Assembly: GCA_033762075.1 (NCBI GenBank)
Contig: JANRLY010000046.1
Location: forward strand, 1-34,654
Direction: 5' to 3'
Length of the DNA: 34,654 bases
Origin: VFKI01 sp033762075
GTDB taxonomy: Bacteria > Pseudomonadota > Gammaproteobacteria > DSM-16500
Made by a program: the position numbers and the translations under genes. The notes under the pieces were generated by a model that made no database searches, was not told the DNA's origin, and was given only the letters and a program-made list of their open reading frames with translations. Position 1 is the first letter of the stretch; each line of letters opens with the position of its first letter. This document shows, in pieces, positions 6,957 through 15,408 of the stretch.

Positions 6957-9932
6957 TCAAATAATCAGACACATCGCCTGTTCAGCTGGCTCCAAAACTT
7001 TATGTTGTACTTCAATTTTTCGCTCATCCGATTCTCGTAGTCTTTTTTCTTCCATAAAATTGAGCTGAGGTAACTGCCTGATGCTTTCAAGTGAAAGCTT
7101 TTCTTCAGGTATTTCCAAAGATCTTGCGATAAATTTAGCAACTAATTGCTTTAATGAAGGAGGAGATTTTAACAAGATTTCATCTATCAGTTCTCTAGGA
7201 AATACATCCACACCAATCTCATTAATATACTCACACACAAACTTCCATTGCTTTTCGGTATTAGCCAGAAGTAATTCGGGTTGAACAGGATCGTACATAT
7301 TTGAACGAATAAGCTGTATTGCAATTTGAGGATTGTGATTTTCCCAAGCTATTTGCCAGAGAGATTGATGGAGCATTCGTTCATTACGATTCATTAAATA
7401 CTCTTGTGGATAAGACGGAGGAATTTCATCTTTCTTGGATCCAACGGTCGCACTAGAATCGAAGGGTGCAATTTTAAGCAAATCACTTGATTTTATCCAC
7501 GCGTCATAACTGGATCTCCACCCTGCGTAATGCACTTTAATTTCAGATCGATCTTCCTTAATCTCAAGAATAATCGAATGAATCCAGCGACTACCATCGT
7601 TCACATTTAACCAGTCACCCACTTTAAAGTCAGTCATCTTACCTTTATTGAAAATAGCAATATTATTAGCCGCAACCAAAGATGGCGGAATAATTAATTC
7701 CGGTATAGCGCCCCGTTTTAGTAATTGAATGACGCTCTCTGTATCATTACGCACAACAGCTTGCGAAAACAGTTTCTGCAAACGAATTCCATCCAAGATG
7801 AGATCTTTTATAAATAATTTAAGCTCATCGGCTGATGTAAATTCACCTGAATGGAGTAACAGATAAAGTAGCTCTTGAATATTATTATGCATAATTTTCT
7901 TTTCATGCGAACCAATAGGCCCTTTTCTGAATTTATGACAAGCACTCCATACCAAAGGATATCTACCAACCATTGCATTGACATTTTCTATAGGTATGCT
8001 TTCATTTTGTTTTCTCAGAAGGAGAATTTTAAAACAAACTGCTTCTCTCAATAGATCAAATTTTTTACCTACCTGAGATTCTATCACTAGAAAAAAAAGC
8101 ACTAGCGACCCAGCTGATGTTTGCTCATAAATTTTTTTGATTGCACCCCTAAATGGTTCATCTTCTGTATAACAACTCTTTTGAATCAACATTAAAAATT
8201 CGAAAGCTTGCTTCGCATGCGCTACCAATAAATAATTAGATTCATTTTCTCTGATTATATAAGCAATATGTGAATAATAAGACAGTAAATTTTTTTCTGT
8301 TTTCAATCTCGATTCAAAAGGTTGTTTTAATTCATTGATGATATCTTGTTGCCATTGTACAAGTATTTTTTCCGAAACACGCGGATCTTTAATGTCTTTA
8401 TCAAGATTTTTCAATGCCTTCTCATTTCGCAAAAGAGCATATTCAAGGGAATCACCAGTTAAACCAATACAGTCTCCGGGATTTTTTGATTTCAAATCTG
8501 CTTTCTCTTGTGTAATAAAAAGATTATCGAGTATATTTTTAAAATCAAACATTTTAAGAATTTTTTGTTGAATCTGTCTACCTTTAGGATTTGATCCTAA
8601 CGAAGTCCACCATTCAGCAAATAACGCAATTGCAGTATTAGCGCGCTCGCCTGCATTATCGTATTTTCCCTTCGTTGGTGTATGGCCACCATTTTCTGTA
8701 ATCGTTTTGGACACCTCAGCTGAGGTAAGTTTCTTGTATTCTGCACTCCCCATCATTTCAGCAACATTTTTATTAAATAGACCTCTATCTGATAGATTGA
8801 CTTTTTCAACTTGACCGATGTATGAAATATAAAATAACTCTGAATGGTTGATATAAAAATAAGCGCCGTGGTATTTAGCATTGTCTGAATCAGGCAAACT
8901 ATTCATCAAATAAAAATAAGGTGTTTTCCCATGCGAATCACCGTCTTTCAATCCTGCTAAAAGATCAAAAAATCTATCATAGATCGATTTTTTATTATTC
9001 TTCATGAGAATTTCAAGTGTTTCGACATAGTCAACCAATTTTTTGAAAGTCGGTGCTCTTTGTGAAAGGAGCGCTACAGATGCTCGTGGAAGTGAGTAAG
9101 AAACCGATTGCACAACGTCAGTGCCAAGAAAAACTTTTGTTGGCGCATAATCGCCGGCTTGTAATCTTGCGATAGCTCGATCAAGAATCAATTGATATAA
9201 TTCAATATTATTATGAGCATCTCTAAAAAATTCAAATGTATTAAAGGATGGTAAATTGTTTTCAAGCATAACTGAATCTTTCCACTCAGAAACTCGGCCT
9301 TGACTCAATGCATTTTTCAATAAACAATTTTCAGGTTTTTCATTTGGAAATAATATAGTAGCAAGTTGATAGCAAAATTTATTTGCTAATGTTTTAGCAT
9401 GACAATAATCAAGCGTATCTCCTCTTAATGCATCCTCCCGCTCTCCAAAAAATAATTTTATTTTACACTGCAATGCCTCCATATTTTTTGAGGACATCAA
9501 AACATGATGGACGATATTAACAGAGAGATACAAATCCAATAAGCATGCTTCATCTTTTTCATTTGCAAATTCATCCAACCAGGTTGAACATACCCTCATC
9601 ATATTTTGGCGACAACTTTCAAAACAATTCTCCTCAGACTTTTCTTCTAGCAAAGGTAAATGATATAAGGATGCTGCTACTCTGTCAGATAGCTGCCGAA
9701 TCAATCGATCTACTTTTGCAAGCTGACTTCTATCATTTTCATATTTCTGAAAATTCAAGAGAAATGCATAAACGGTAGGATTTTCACTGAGACTGGCATG
9801 ATCAATCAAACTTAAACCTTCATCATCTAATTGATTGACATCAATATCAGGTGTCAGTAGTGATTTAAGTGTTTCTAGATTTCCTGCTTTTATTGCATTA
9901 ACGAGTGGTTTTCTGTTTTTGCGATTAGGCAT
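6957..9932 (-). CDS. 991-aa effector-like protein: ankyrin-like repeats, Tudor/chromo-barrel-like domain, CaaX-like end
   Basis: Residues 5-60 look like one to two ankyrin repeats (LVNAIKAGNLETLKSLL, DIDVNQLDDEGLSLIDHA). A long, largely helical middle follows, with a distinctive stretch at 345-420 (YFYINHSELFYISYIG, then ITENGGHTPTKG). Ankyrin-like units recur near 715-745 and 856-888. Residues 770-822 resemble the Royal-family Tudor-knot/MBT/chromo-barrel fold, with VGDWLNV, SRWIHSIILEI and HYAGW (H801-W805) followed by D810 and W812. The last four residues are CLII, a CaaX-type prenylation motif. No signal peptide or membrane segment is evident. The gene is intact with an ATG start. The combination suggests a protein delivered into, and lipid-anchored in, a eukaryotic cell. 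That role is inferred, and the window shows no secretion genes. Confidence 0.75.
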   Translation of the reverse strand: MPNRKNRKPLVNAIKAGNLETLKSLLTPDIDVNQLDDEGLSLIDHASLSENPTVYAFLLNFQKYENDRSQLAKVDRLIRQLSDRVAASLYHLPLLEEKSEENCFESCRQNMMRVCSTWLDEFANEKDEACLLDLYLSVNIVHHVLMSSKNMEALQCKIKLFFGEREDALRGDTLDYCHAKTLANKFCYQLATILFPNEKPENCLLKNALSQGRVSEWKDSVMLENNLPSFNTFEFFRDAHNNIELYQLILDRAIARLQAGDYAPTKVFLGTDVVQSVSYSLPRASVALLSQRAPTFKKLVDYVETLEILMKNNKKSIYDRFFDLLAGLKDGDSHGKTPYFYLMNSLPDSDNAKYHGAYFYINHSELFYISYIGQVEKVNLSDRGLFNKNVAEMMGSAEYKKLTSAEVSKTITENGGHTPTKGKYDNAGERANTAIALFAEWWTSLGSNPKGRQIQQKILKMFDFKNILDNLFITQEKADLKSKNPGDCIGLTGDSLEYALLRNEKALKNLDKDIKDPRVSEKILVQWQQDIINELKQPFESRLKTEKNLLSYYSHIAYIIRENESNYLLVAHAKQAFEFLMLIQKSCYTEDEPFRGAIKKIYEQTSAGSLVLFFLVIESQVGKKFDLLREAVCFKILLLRKQNESIPIENVNAMVGRYPLVWSACHKFRKGPIGSHEKKIMHNNIQELLYLLLHSGEFTSADELKLFIKDLILDGIRLQKLFSQAVVRNDTESVIQLLKRGAIPELIIPPSLVAANNIAIFNKGKMTDFKVGDWLNVNDGSRWIHSIILEIKEDRSEIKVHYAGWRSSYDAWIKSSDLLKIAPFDSSATVGSKKDEIPPSYPQEYLMNRNERMLHQSLWQIAWENHNPQIAIQLIRSNMYDPVQPELLLANTEKQWKFVCEYINEIGVDVFPRELIDEILLKSPPSLKQLVAKFIARSLEIPEEKLSLESIRQLPQLNFMEEKRLRESDERKIEVQHKVLEPAEQAMCLII

Positions 9933-10029
9933 TGAAAATTCCTTTTACAAGCATTGCACAAATCATACCCCTCCGATCCTAACACCCCAATGACGATAAA
10001 ATGACATTTTCATGACAAATAAAAACGGC

Positions 10030-10035
10030 TATAAT
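10030..10035 (+). promoter_or_regulatory. TATAAT -10 box upstream of the oxygenase gene
   Basis: A perfect TATAAT lies 32 bases before the ATG at 10068. No good -35 hexamer is visible at the usual spacing (TTTTCA occupies that place), so the promoter assignment is moderate. Confidence 0.4.
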
Positions 10036-10067
10036 GCCCGCCCAAAGATGTGAAACGAGAATTCAAC

Positions 10068-11015
10068 ATGAAAATCGACATTATTCCTTACGCTGATTTA
10101 CTTGCGCCGAATATGGGCGCCTCAAGTGAATTATTGGCAAATGCATTGCGTGACAAAGGGATTGTGGGCGTCAAAGATGTACCACAATTTGTCGAGAAAT
10201 CCGCACATTACATTGATACTGTGCGCGCCTTTGCTGCCTTACCAGAGGCCGTGAAGCAACGTTATGCGCCACAACGCGAAACAGGCGCAACGGAAGGGTA
10301 CGAGTTAGGCGCCGAATGGTTTAAAAATGCGCACGGCGAATGGCAGATCGACGATAAAAAAGCTTCTTATTACGCATGCGTTCCCGACCACCCCAAGAAT
10401 AAATGGCCAGAAGAAATCAACTTGCGCGAGGCTTATCTTGATTTAGGCGTACTGATTTTCGACGTCGCGAAAAAAGTTTTACACGCGACTGGCTTTCTGG
10501 ATGAAGTCAAAGTTGACCCCAATAGTTTAACGGGCTATGGTCGTATGTTGCACTATCAAAAAGTAGGCGACGAAAGCTACGACAACCCCGATTGGTGTGG
10601 CGCACATCTTGATCACGGCACATTCACTGCTCTCATGCCAGCCTATTATTTTCGCGATGGTGTTGCCATTGATGAACCTGAAGAAGCAGGTTTATTTATT
10701 GTACCCACCAACGGAGAGACCTTCGAAAAAACCTATGCAAATGACAAATCGATCTTATTATTCCAAGTGGGCGAATTCGGTCAACTCGCTTCCCATGATC
10801 GCATTCGTGCAACACGACACATTGTCAAAAAAGCACGCGGTAATATCGAACGATTTACTTTTGCTTTATTCATCGATACACCAGGAGATTTTACGATTCG
10901 CTCAAGCTCTTTACTCAACAAAGATTCACGCTATCAAGATAATCAATCTGTGGATGGCAGCATCACATATGATGCATGGGCAAAAGCATCGTATGAGCGA
11001 TACCAGGTGAAATAA
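10068..11015 (+). CDS. 2OG-Fe(II) oxygenase of the isopenicillin N synthase-like family
   Basis: 315 residues from the ATG at 10068; a GTG at 10050 is possible but the ATG has GAGA about 9 bases upstream. The protein has the DIOX_N-like N-terminal half and the double-stranded beta-helix core of 2-oxoglutarate/Fe(II) oxygenases. The iron ligands are visible as H180 and D182 (CGAHLDHGTFTAL) and H251 (RATRHIV), with R262 (ERFTFALF) in the place of the 2-oxoglutarate-binding arginine. The substrate cannot be told from sequence; relatives hydroxylate small molecules. Its 3' end overlaps the convergent coaX gene by 53 bases. It diverges from the effector-like gene. Confidence 0.85.
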   Translation: MKIDIIPYADLLAPNMGASSELLANALRDKGIVGVKDVPQFVEKSAHYIDTVRAFAALPEAVKQRYAPQRETGATEGYELGAEWFKNAHGEWQIDDKKASYYACVPDHPKNKWPEEINLREAYLDLGVLIFDVAKKVLHATGFLDEVKVDPNSLTGYGRMLHYQKVGDESYDNPDWCGAHLDHGTFTALMPAYYFRDGVAIDEPEEAGLFIVPTNGETFEKTYANDKSILLFQVGEFGQLASHDRIRATRHIVKKARGNIERFTFALFIDTPGDFTIRSSSLLNKDSRYQDNQSVDGSITYDAWAKASYERYQVK

Positions 11016-11778
11016 AAACATCATGCGCCAAACGCAACCCTTGCAAAGTTAAATCTGGCAAAATAGCATCAAATATTTTATGCTCTTGATATATTTGCGC
11101 ATATCCGCCTGTACCAATGATTTTCACTGACAAATTTGCAAAAGCTTCTTGCTTAAAACCTGCAAGAATTTCTTTGATTGCACCTAATTGTCCGTAAAAT
11201 AATCCTGACTGAATCCCTTCCTGTGTGGTTTGCGCAATAGAATGATTCGGTTGTTCAATTGCGACTTCCATTAATTGTGCTGTATGATTTTTTAATGAAG
11301 ACATTGCAAGACGCAATCCAGGTAAAATGGCGCCGCCCAAAAATCCTTTTTCTGCATGCAATGCGCACACTGTTGTTGCCGTACCCATATCGACAATAAT
11401 GCAATGCTCGCGTGGAAAAAAATCCATTACCGCAATGATGTTCACAACACGATCTACACCAAGTTGCTTTGGATCTTTGTAATGATTAGCAAATCCAAAA
11501 TCCATATCGCTTCGTATACTCAAGCAAGTAATCTGCAAAATATTTTCAATAGAAGCTTGAATGATTTCATCGCAAGTTGGAACAACAGAACACATGACTG
11601 CAGCAGAAATTTCGTCAGGAGAAATGCGGTTCATTTTCAAACTATCTGATAAGAAAGCACTGAAGAAATCGATTGCTGTCATTGAATGTGTAGGACATTC
11701 AAAACGTGCGATACATTTCTCATTTTCGAAAACACCTATTGAAACACATGTATTACCCACATCTAAGCACAATAACAT
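10963..11778 (-). CDS. coaX: Type III pantothenate kinase
   Basis: 271 residues. It catalyses the first step of coenzyme A synthesis, ATP-dependent phosphorylation of pantothenate. Visible motifs of the ASKHA-fold type III enzymes are the N-terminal DVGNT (6-10), the region QLGVDRV with D109 and R110, and VDMGTATTVCAL with D130, followed by GGAILPGL. It lacks the P-loop of type I PanK, as expected for CoaX. The stop codon of the MFS gene is immediately followed by the coaX ATG (TAAATG), so translation is probably coupled. The last 53 bases overlap the oxygenase gene on the other strand; the final 19 residues extend beyond where relatives usually end. Confidence 0.95.
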   Translation of the reverse strand: MLLCLDVGNTCVSIGVFENEKCIARFECPTHSMTAIDFFSAFLSDSLKMNRISPDEISAAVMCSVVPTCDEIIQASIENILQITCLSIRSDMDFGFANHYKDPKQLGVDRVVNIIAVMDFFPREHCIIVDMGTATTVCALHAEKGFLGGAILPGLRLAMSSLKNHTAQLMEVAIEQPNHSIAQTTQEGIQSGLFYGQLGAIKEILAGFKQEAFANLSVKIIGTGGYAQIYQEHKIFDAILPDLTLQGLRLAHDVFISPGIAHTMLLPMHHM

Positions 11779-12999
11779 TTATACCTCTTCAGACTTGAAT
11801 TTCCAAAATTGGGGCAAATAAACGCAACATAACACAACACCCACAACACAGAGCACCCCTCCGGAAACAATCGATGCAGTAACGCCAAAAAGAGACGCAA
11901 CTAAACTCGCCTCGGTATCACCTAGACGCGGTCCACTTAGATAACTAATCATTTCAATGCCAGCCAAACGCCCACGCAAATGATTGGGAATCGTTTCATT
12001 CCAAAGTGTCATGCGGAATAATCCACTGATATCATCTAAAATGCCAGCAATTCCAAGGAAAATTAATGCCAACCAAAGATACGGGGACAATCCAAAACAA
12101 ATGATTGCAACACCCCAGAGTGAAGCAGATACCGCAATGACAACGCCGTAGCGTTTTACATGACGCGCCCAACCACTAAATAATGAAGCAAATAATGCGC
12201 CAATAGCTGGCGCTGAATATAATAATCCTAATGTTTTAACGCCACCAAATGATTGCGCGATTGCTGGAAATAAAGCATTCGGCATCCCAAAAATCATCGC
12301 CGTAAAATCGACTATATAACTGCCAAATAATTCTTGCCGCGAAAAAGCGTAACGCACACCTTGTCGTAAAGAAGCTATAGCAGATAAATCCTCTTTAACA
12401 ACAGGAGATGGAATATTTTTCATTAACAAAAGTGAGCCAAGTGAGAGTGCAAATGAAAAGCCATCCATAATATATGCTGCAACTAACCCTGCATGCGCAA
12501 TCAATAAACCGCCTAATGCAGGTGCTACGATCATACACATATTAAATTTAAGACTACCTAAAGCGCTGGCAGTTCTATAATCTTTTTTCGCGACAATTTG
12601 CTGCACTAAACTATCAAGCGCAGGACGATGCAATCCTGTGATGCCAGACATCACAGTGGCTAAAATAAAAATGATCCAAAGATTGGGATGTCCTTGACTC
12701 GCATTCCATGCAAGCAGCATACAACCCACGATCAGAGATGATTCAGAAATCAGCAGCAACATTCTTCGATGATGACGATCCGCTAAGACACCACCAAATA
12801 ACGCAGTAACTAATAAAGGTAACAAACGAAATAAACTTAACAATCCAACCATTAAAGTAGAATGCGTCAAACTGTAAATTTGCCATGGTAATGCAACACC
12901 TGTCACCACAGTGCCAGCAAATGATATCAATTGCCCTGCATATAAAAATCCAAAATTGGGATTACGCCACAGCAATGAGAAATTCAGAATTGTTTTCAT
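11779..12999 (-). CDS. MFS transporter (MFS_3 / exporter type)
   Basis: 406 residues with about 12 hydrophobic segments. The loop between segments 2 and 3 carries the MFS signature as GGVLADRHHRRMLL. The N-terminal NPNFGFLYAGQLISFAGTVVT and the later SPYLWLALIFLGIAGILDDISG fit the MFS_3 (EntS-like) exporters. The substrate is unknown. It is the first gene of a two-gene operon with coaX, which starts directly at its stop codon. The MFS gene has no strong Shine-Dalgarno. It shares a divergent intergenic region with the small lipoprotein gene. Confidence 0.88.
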   Translation of the reverse strand: MKTILNFSLLWRNPNFGFLYAGQLISFAGTVVTGVALPWQIYSLTHSTLMVGLLSLFRLLPLLVTALFGGVLADRHHRRMLLLISESSLIVGCMLLAWNASQGHPNLWIIFILATVMSGITGLHRPALDSLVQQIVAKKDYRTASALGSLKFNMCMIVAPALGGLLIAHAGLVAAYIMDGFSFALSLGSLLLMKNIPSPVVKEDLSAIASLRQGVRYAFSRQELFGSYIVDFTAMIFGMPNALFPAIAQSFGGVKTLGLLYSAPAIGALFASLFSGWARHVKRYGVVIAVSASLWGVAIICFGLSPYLWLALIFLGIAGILDDISGLFRMTLWNETIPNHLRGRLAGIEMISYLSGPRLGDTEASLVASLFGVTASIVSGGVLCVVGVVLCCVYLPQFWKFKSEEV

Positions 13000-13078
13000 A
13001 AAAGGCGTTATAAGTTTAAAAAATTAATTTTATCATATAGTTGTAAGCGCAGATAGCATGAAAATACGGTTTTTAAGA

Positions 13079-13084
13079 TATAAT
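13079..13084 (+). promoter_or_regulatory. TATAAT -10 box of the small lipoprotein gene
   Basis: A perfect TATAAT lies 31 bases before the ATG at 13116. No convincing -35 hexamer is present at 17 bases. The context is A/T-rich and lies in the divergent region shared with the MFS gene. Confidence 0.4.
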
Positions 13085-13115
13085 AATACTGTTGCGCAAC
13101 GTGAAAGGAGGAAAT

Positions 13116-13322
13116 ATGAGTCACATTTCTAGAACAATCTTAGTAGTGCTCGCTACAGCATTACTCACCAGCGGATGCGAATGGACTAAACAAGACACAG
13201 GTATCGCAGCAGGCGCAGTGGTCGGCGGTGTAGCAGGTAGCGCACTCACTGGCGGTAGCGCAGCGGGTGCCGTAGGTGGTGCAGCTGTAGGCGGCCTCGT
13301 TGGCAATCAATTAGCTAAATAA
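13116..13322 (+). CDS. Glycine-zipper lipoprotein (OsmB-like)
   Basis: 68 residues from the ATG at 13116, preceded by an excellent AAGGAGG 5 bases upstream. A signal peptide ends in the lipobox LTSGC with C21 lipidated; E22 at the +2 position does not act as an inner-membrane retention signal, so outer-membrane sorting is likely. The mature part is almost entirely a glycine zipper (GIAAGAVVGGVAGSALTGG, then GAVGGAAVGGLVGNQ), typical of OsmB/Rick_17kDa-like small surface lipoproteins. It is a single gene with its own terminator directly after the stop. Confidence 0.88.
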   Translation: MSHISRTILVVLATALLTSGCEWTKQDTGIAAGAVVGGVAGSALTGGSAAGAVGGAAVGGLVGNQLAK

Positions 13323-13345
13323 AATGCCAGTGGCTCATGGAGACG

Positions 13346-13374
13346 AGAGCGCTTCGCATTGAAGCGCTCTTTCT
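13346..13374 (+). terminator. Intrinsic terminator of the lipoprotein gene
   Basis: A perfect 10-base stem (AGAGCGCTTC and GAAGCGCTCT) with a 5-base loop is followed by TTCT. It starts 24 bases after the lipoprotein stop codon and abuts the queF stop codon on the other strand, so it may also insulate the two converging genes. Confidence 0.8.
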
Positions 13375-14194
13375 ATTGGCGAATTAATCGATCATTATTG
13401 GGCAAGACATCCTTTTCTGTTGTACGAAAAGGATTAATATCCAATCCCCCACGACGAGTATAACGTCCATACACCGTTAACAATTCCGGCTGACACGCTT
13501 TCTGAATATCCATAAAAATACGCTCAATGCATTGTTCATGGAATTCATTATGATTGCGAAACGAAACAATATAACGTAAAACACTTTCATGATTTATTTT
13601 TTGACCGCGATATTGAATTTGCACACTACCCCAATCAGGCTGCCCCGTCACAAGACAATTTGATTTAAGCAAATCAGAGCTCAGTGTTTCTTCCACTTTA
13701 TCTTTTTCAACCTTCAACAATGCGCGATCAGGTTGATAGACATGACAATCAATATCTAATTCATCTAAATAAATACCCGGTAAACGCGCCAACATATTTT
13801 GATGTGATTGATTCTTCTGTAATGGATAAAGAAGCACAACAACTTTTGCACCTACACGCTCAGACAAATCTTGCGTTATGATTTCCTGCAAAACAAATTC
13901 ATTTTTAAATGCTGTTTGATTAAGTGAATTAAAATATAATTTCATCGATTTTGATTCAATGATATTAGGCGATTCACACGGATAAGAAATTTCAGCTATG
14001 GCACACACCGGCTTACCTTTCTCATTTAACCAAGACACTTCGTAATGATGCCAAAGGTCAACGCCATAAAAAGGCAATGGCTCAGGCACACCAATTTCAT
14101 CACGTTTAGTTTTGCGTGAAATAGGAAATAATAATTGTGGATTGTAAGTCACATCATATTCGGATTTTTTACCGAGCGGAGAATGTTGTAGCAT
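13373..14194 (-). CDS. queF: NADPH-dependent 7-cyano-7-deazaguanine reductase (bimodular QueF)
   Basis: 273 residues, the length of the two-module E. coli-type enzyme. It reduces the nitrile preQ0 to preQ1 with NADPH in queuosine synthesis. Visible are the QueF motif IESKSMKLY (79-87), the catalytic cysteine C180 (LLKSNCLVT), the acid D187 (QPDWGS), and the conserved HNEFHEQCIERIF and YTRRGGLDINPFR segments. I chose the ATG at 14194; a TTG at 14224 would add ten residues and overlap the upstream gene. It lies 13 bases after the FAD monooxygenase gene and is probably co-transcribed with it. Confidence 0.96.
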   Translation of the reverse strand: MLQHSPLGKKSEYDVTYNPQLLFPISRKTKRDEIGVPEPLPFYGVDLWHHYEVSWLNEKGKPVCAIAEISYPCESPNIIESKSMKLYFNSLNQTAFKNEFVLQEIITQDLSERVGAKVVVLLYPLQKNQSHQNMLARLPGIYLDELDIDCHVYQPDRALLKVEKDKVEETLSSDLLKSNCLVTGQPDWGSVQIQYRGQKINHESVLRYIVSFRNHNEFHEQCIERIFMDIQKACQPELLTVYGRYTRRGGLDINPFRTTEKDVLPNNDRLIRQ

Positions 14195-14207
14195 GGGAAT
14201 CTCGAAC

Positions 14208-15356
14208 CTATATCGGGGCTTCAAAAAATTTCTGGATACTTTCAGAAAGGCTTTTTAAAGAATAATGTTGTAATAAATAATTTCTCAATTTTGAAGATAA
14301 AAAGGATTTCACAAACATATGCTTCGCTAAACTGCGTGAATCCTCTTGGGCTGCTTCAACGCGTGTTTGGCGACGTTTTTGATAAATGGATAATGCCCAC
14401 TCTAAATGATAGTTATCAACGCGCATTAATTCATCCGCTAATACAGCAGCGGATTCCATTGCCATGGAGGCACCTGCATCAGATGTTGGTAAAAATCCAA
14501 CTGCTGCATCTCCAACAAGGACAACGCGTTTTTTATACCATGCATTAGTGCGCACATCTGACAATGGCCAATACACCATGTCAGAGCGATCATCCTGAGG
14601 AATTTGCTCGAAAACAACAGGATATTTTTGAATGAGATCTGACATCATTTGACGAATATCGCTGCGCAAACCAGAGTATGGGGATGTTTTACTTTTTTGT
14701 GTAGGCGCAATTGCCAGAGCACCAAATCGATATTCTGTAGGATAAATACCTAACATATAACCCGAACCCCAAAACTCCATTGCGGTACCTGGTTGTAAAC
14801 GATGATCATCTGTCCACCACAACCAACCACCCCAGCCCGTTTCGAAATATTTAAATTCATCAGGTGTAAAAACTAAACGACGCACATCAGAGTGAAGACC
14901 ATCCGCACCCACAACCAAATCATATTCGCCGTGTGTTTCATCTGAAAAAGTGACTTCAACCTTATCGCCTTTTTGCTCTATCGATGCAACAGACACACCC
15001 ATACGAATAGAAAGATCTGAGCAACTCTCTTTTAACACGCTCAAAAGTGTCCCGCGGGTACAAGAACGATTAGGCCCATAAGGTGCAAAAACTTGCTTTA
15101 AGGAAAACTGATGGATTAAATCTCCGCGGCCGTTACACATCATATAATCATCAGAAGGCACGCTGCGCTCCAAAAAGGACTGCATCAAACCAAGCCCATA
15201 TAAAATACGGCTCCCTAAGGGATAAATCCCCAACATATACGCTGGCTGAAAAATATTTTTTTGTTTTTCAATGAGTTCAGGTTCAAAGCCCCGTTGTTTG
15301 AGTAAGCCTGCCAAGGTTAGCCCTGCAACACCTGCCCCCACAATGAGAATTCGCAT
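14208..15356 (-). CDS. FAD-dependent monooxygenase (group A flavoprotein hydroxylase type)
   Basis: 382 residues from the ATG at 15356, with AAGGA 7 bases upstream. The N-terminal dinucleotide-binding motif is VGAGVAGLTLAG. Further on are the DG motif (VVGADGLHSDVRR) and the GD motif (VVLVGDAAVGFLPTSDAGASMAMESA region), which together define PHBH/UbiH-like FAD monooxygenases. It is not obviously one of the ubiquinone hydroxylases, and the substrate is unknown. It is followed after 13 bases by queF and preceded by the membrane glycosyltransferase gene on the same strand, 52 bases away. Confidence 0.85.
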   Translation of the reverse strand: MRILIVGAGVAGLTLAGLLKQRGFEPELIEKQKNIFQPAYMLGIYPLGSRILYGLGLMQSFLERSVPSDDYMMCNGRGDLIHQFSLKQVFAPYGPNRSCTRGTLLSVLKESCSDLSIRMGVSVASIEQKGDKVEVTFSDETHGEYDLVVGADGLHSDVRRLVFTPDEFKYFETGWGGWLWWTDDHRLQPGTAMEFWGSGYMLGIYPTEYRFGALAIAPTQKSKTSPYSGLRSDIRQMMSDLIQKYPVVFEQIPQDDRSDMVYWPLSDVRTNAWYKKRVVLVGDAAVGFLPTSDAGASMAMESAAVLADELMRVDNYHLEWALSIYQKRRQTRVEAAQEDSRSLAKHMFVKSFLSSKLRNYLLQHYSLKSLSESIQKFFEAPI

Positions 15357-15408
15357 GATGGATCCTTTTATGACAATTACTACTATTATAACCGGAGAAT
15401 AGTGATTT

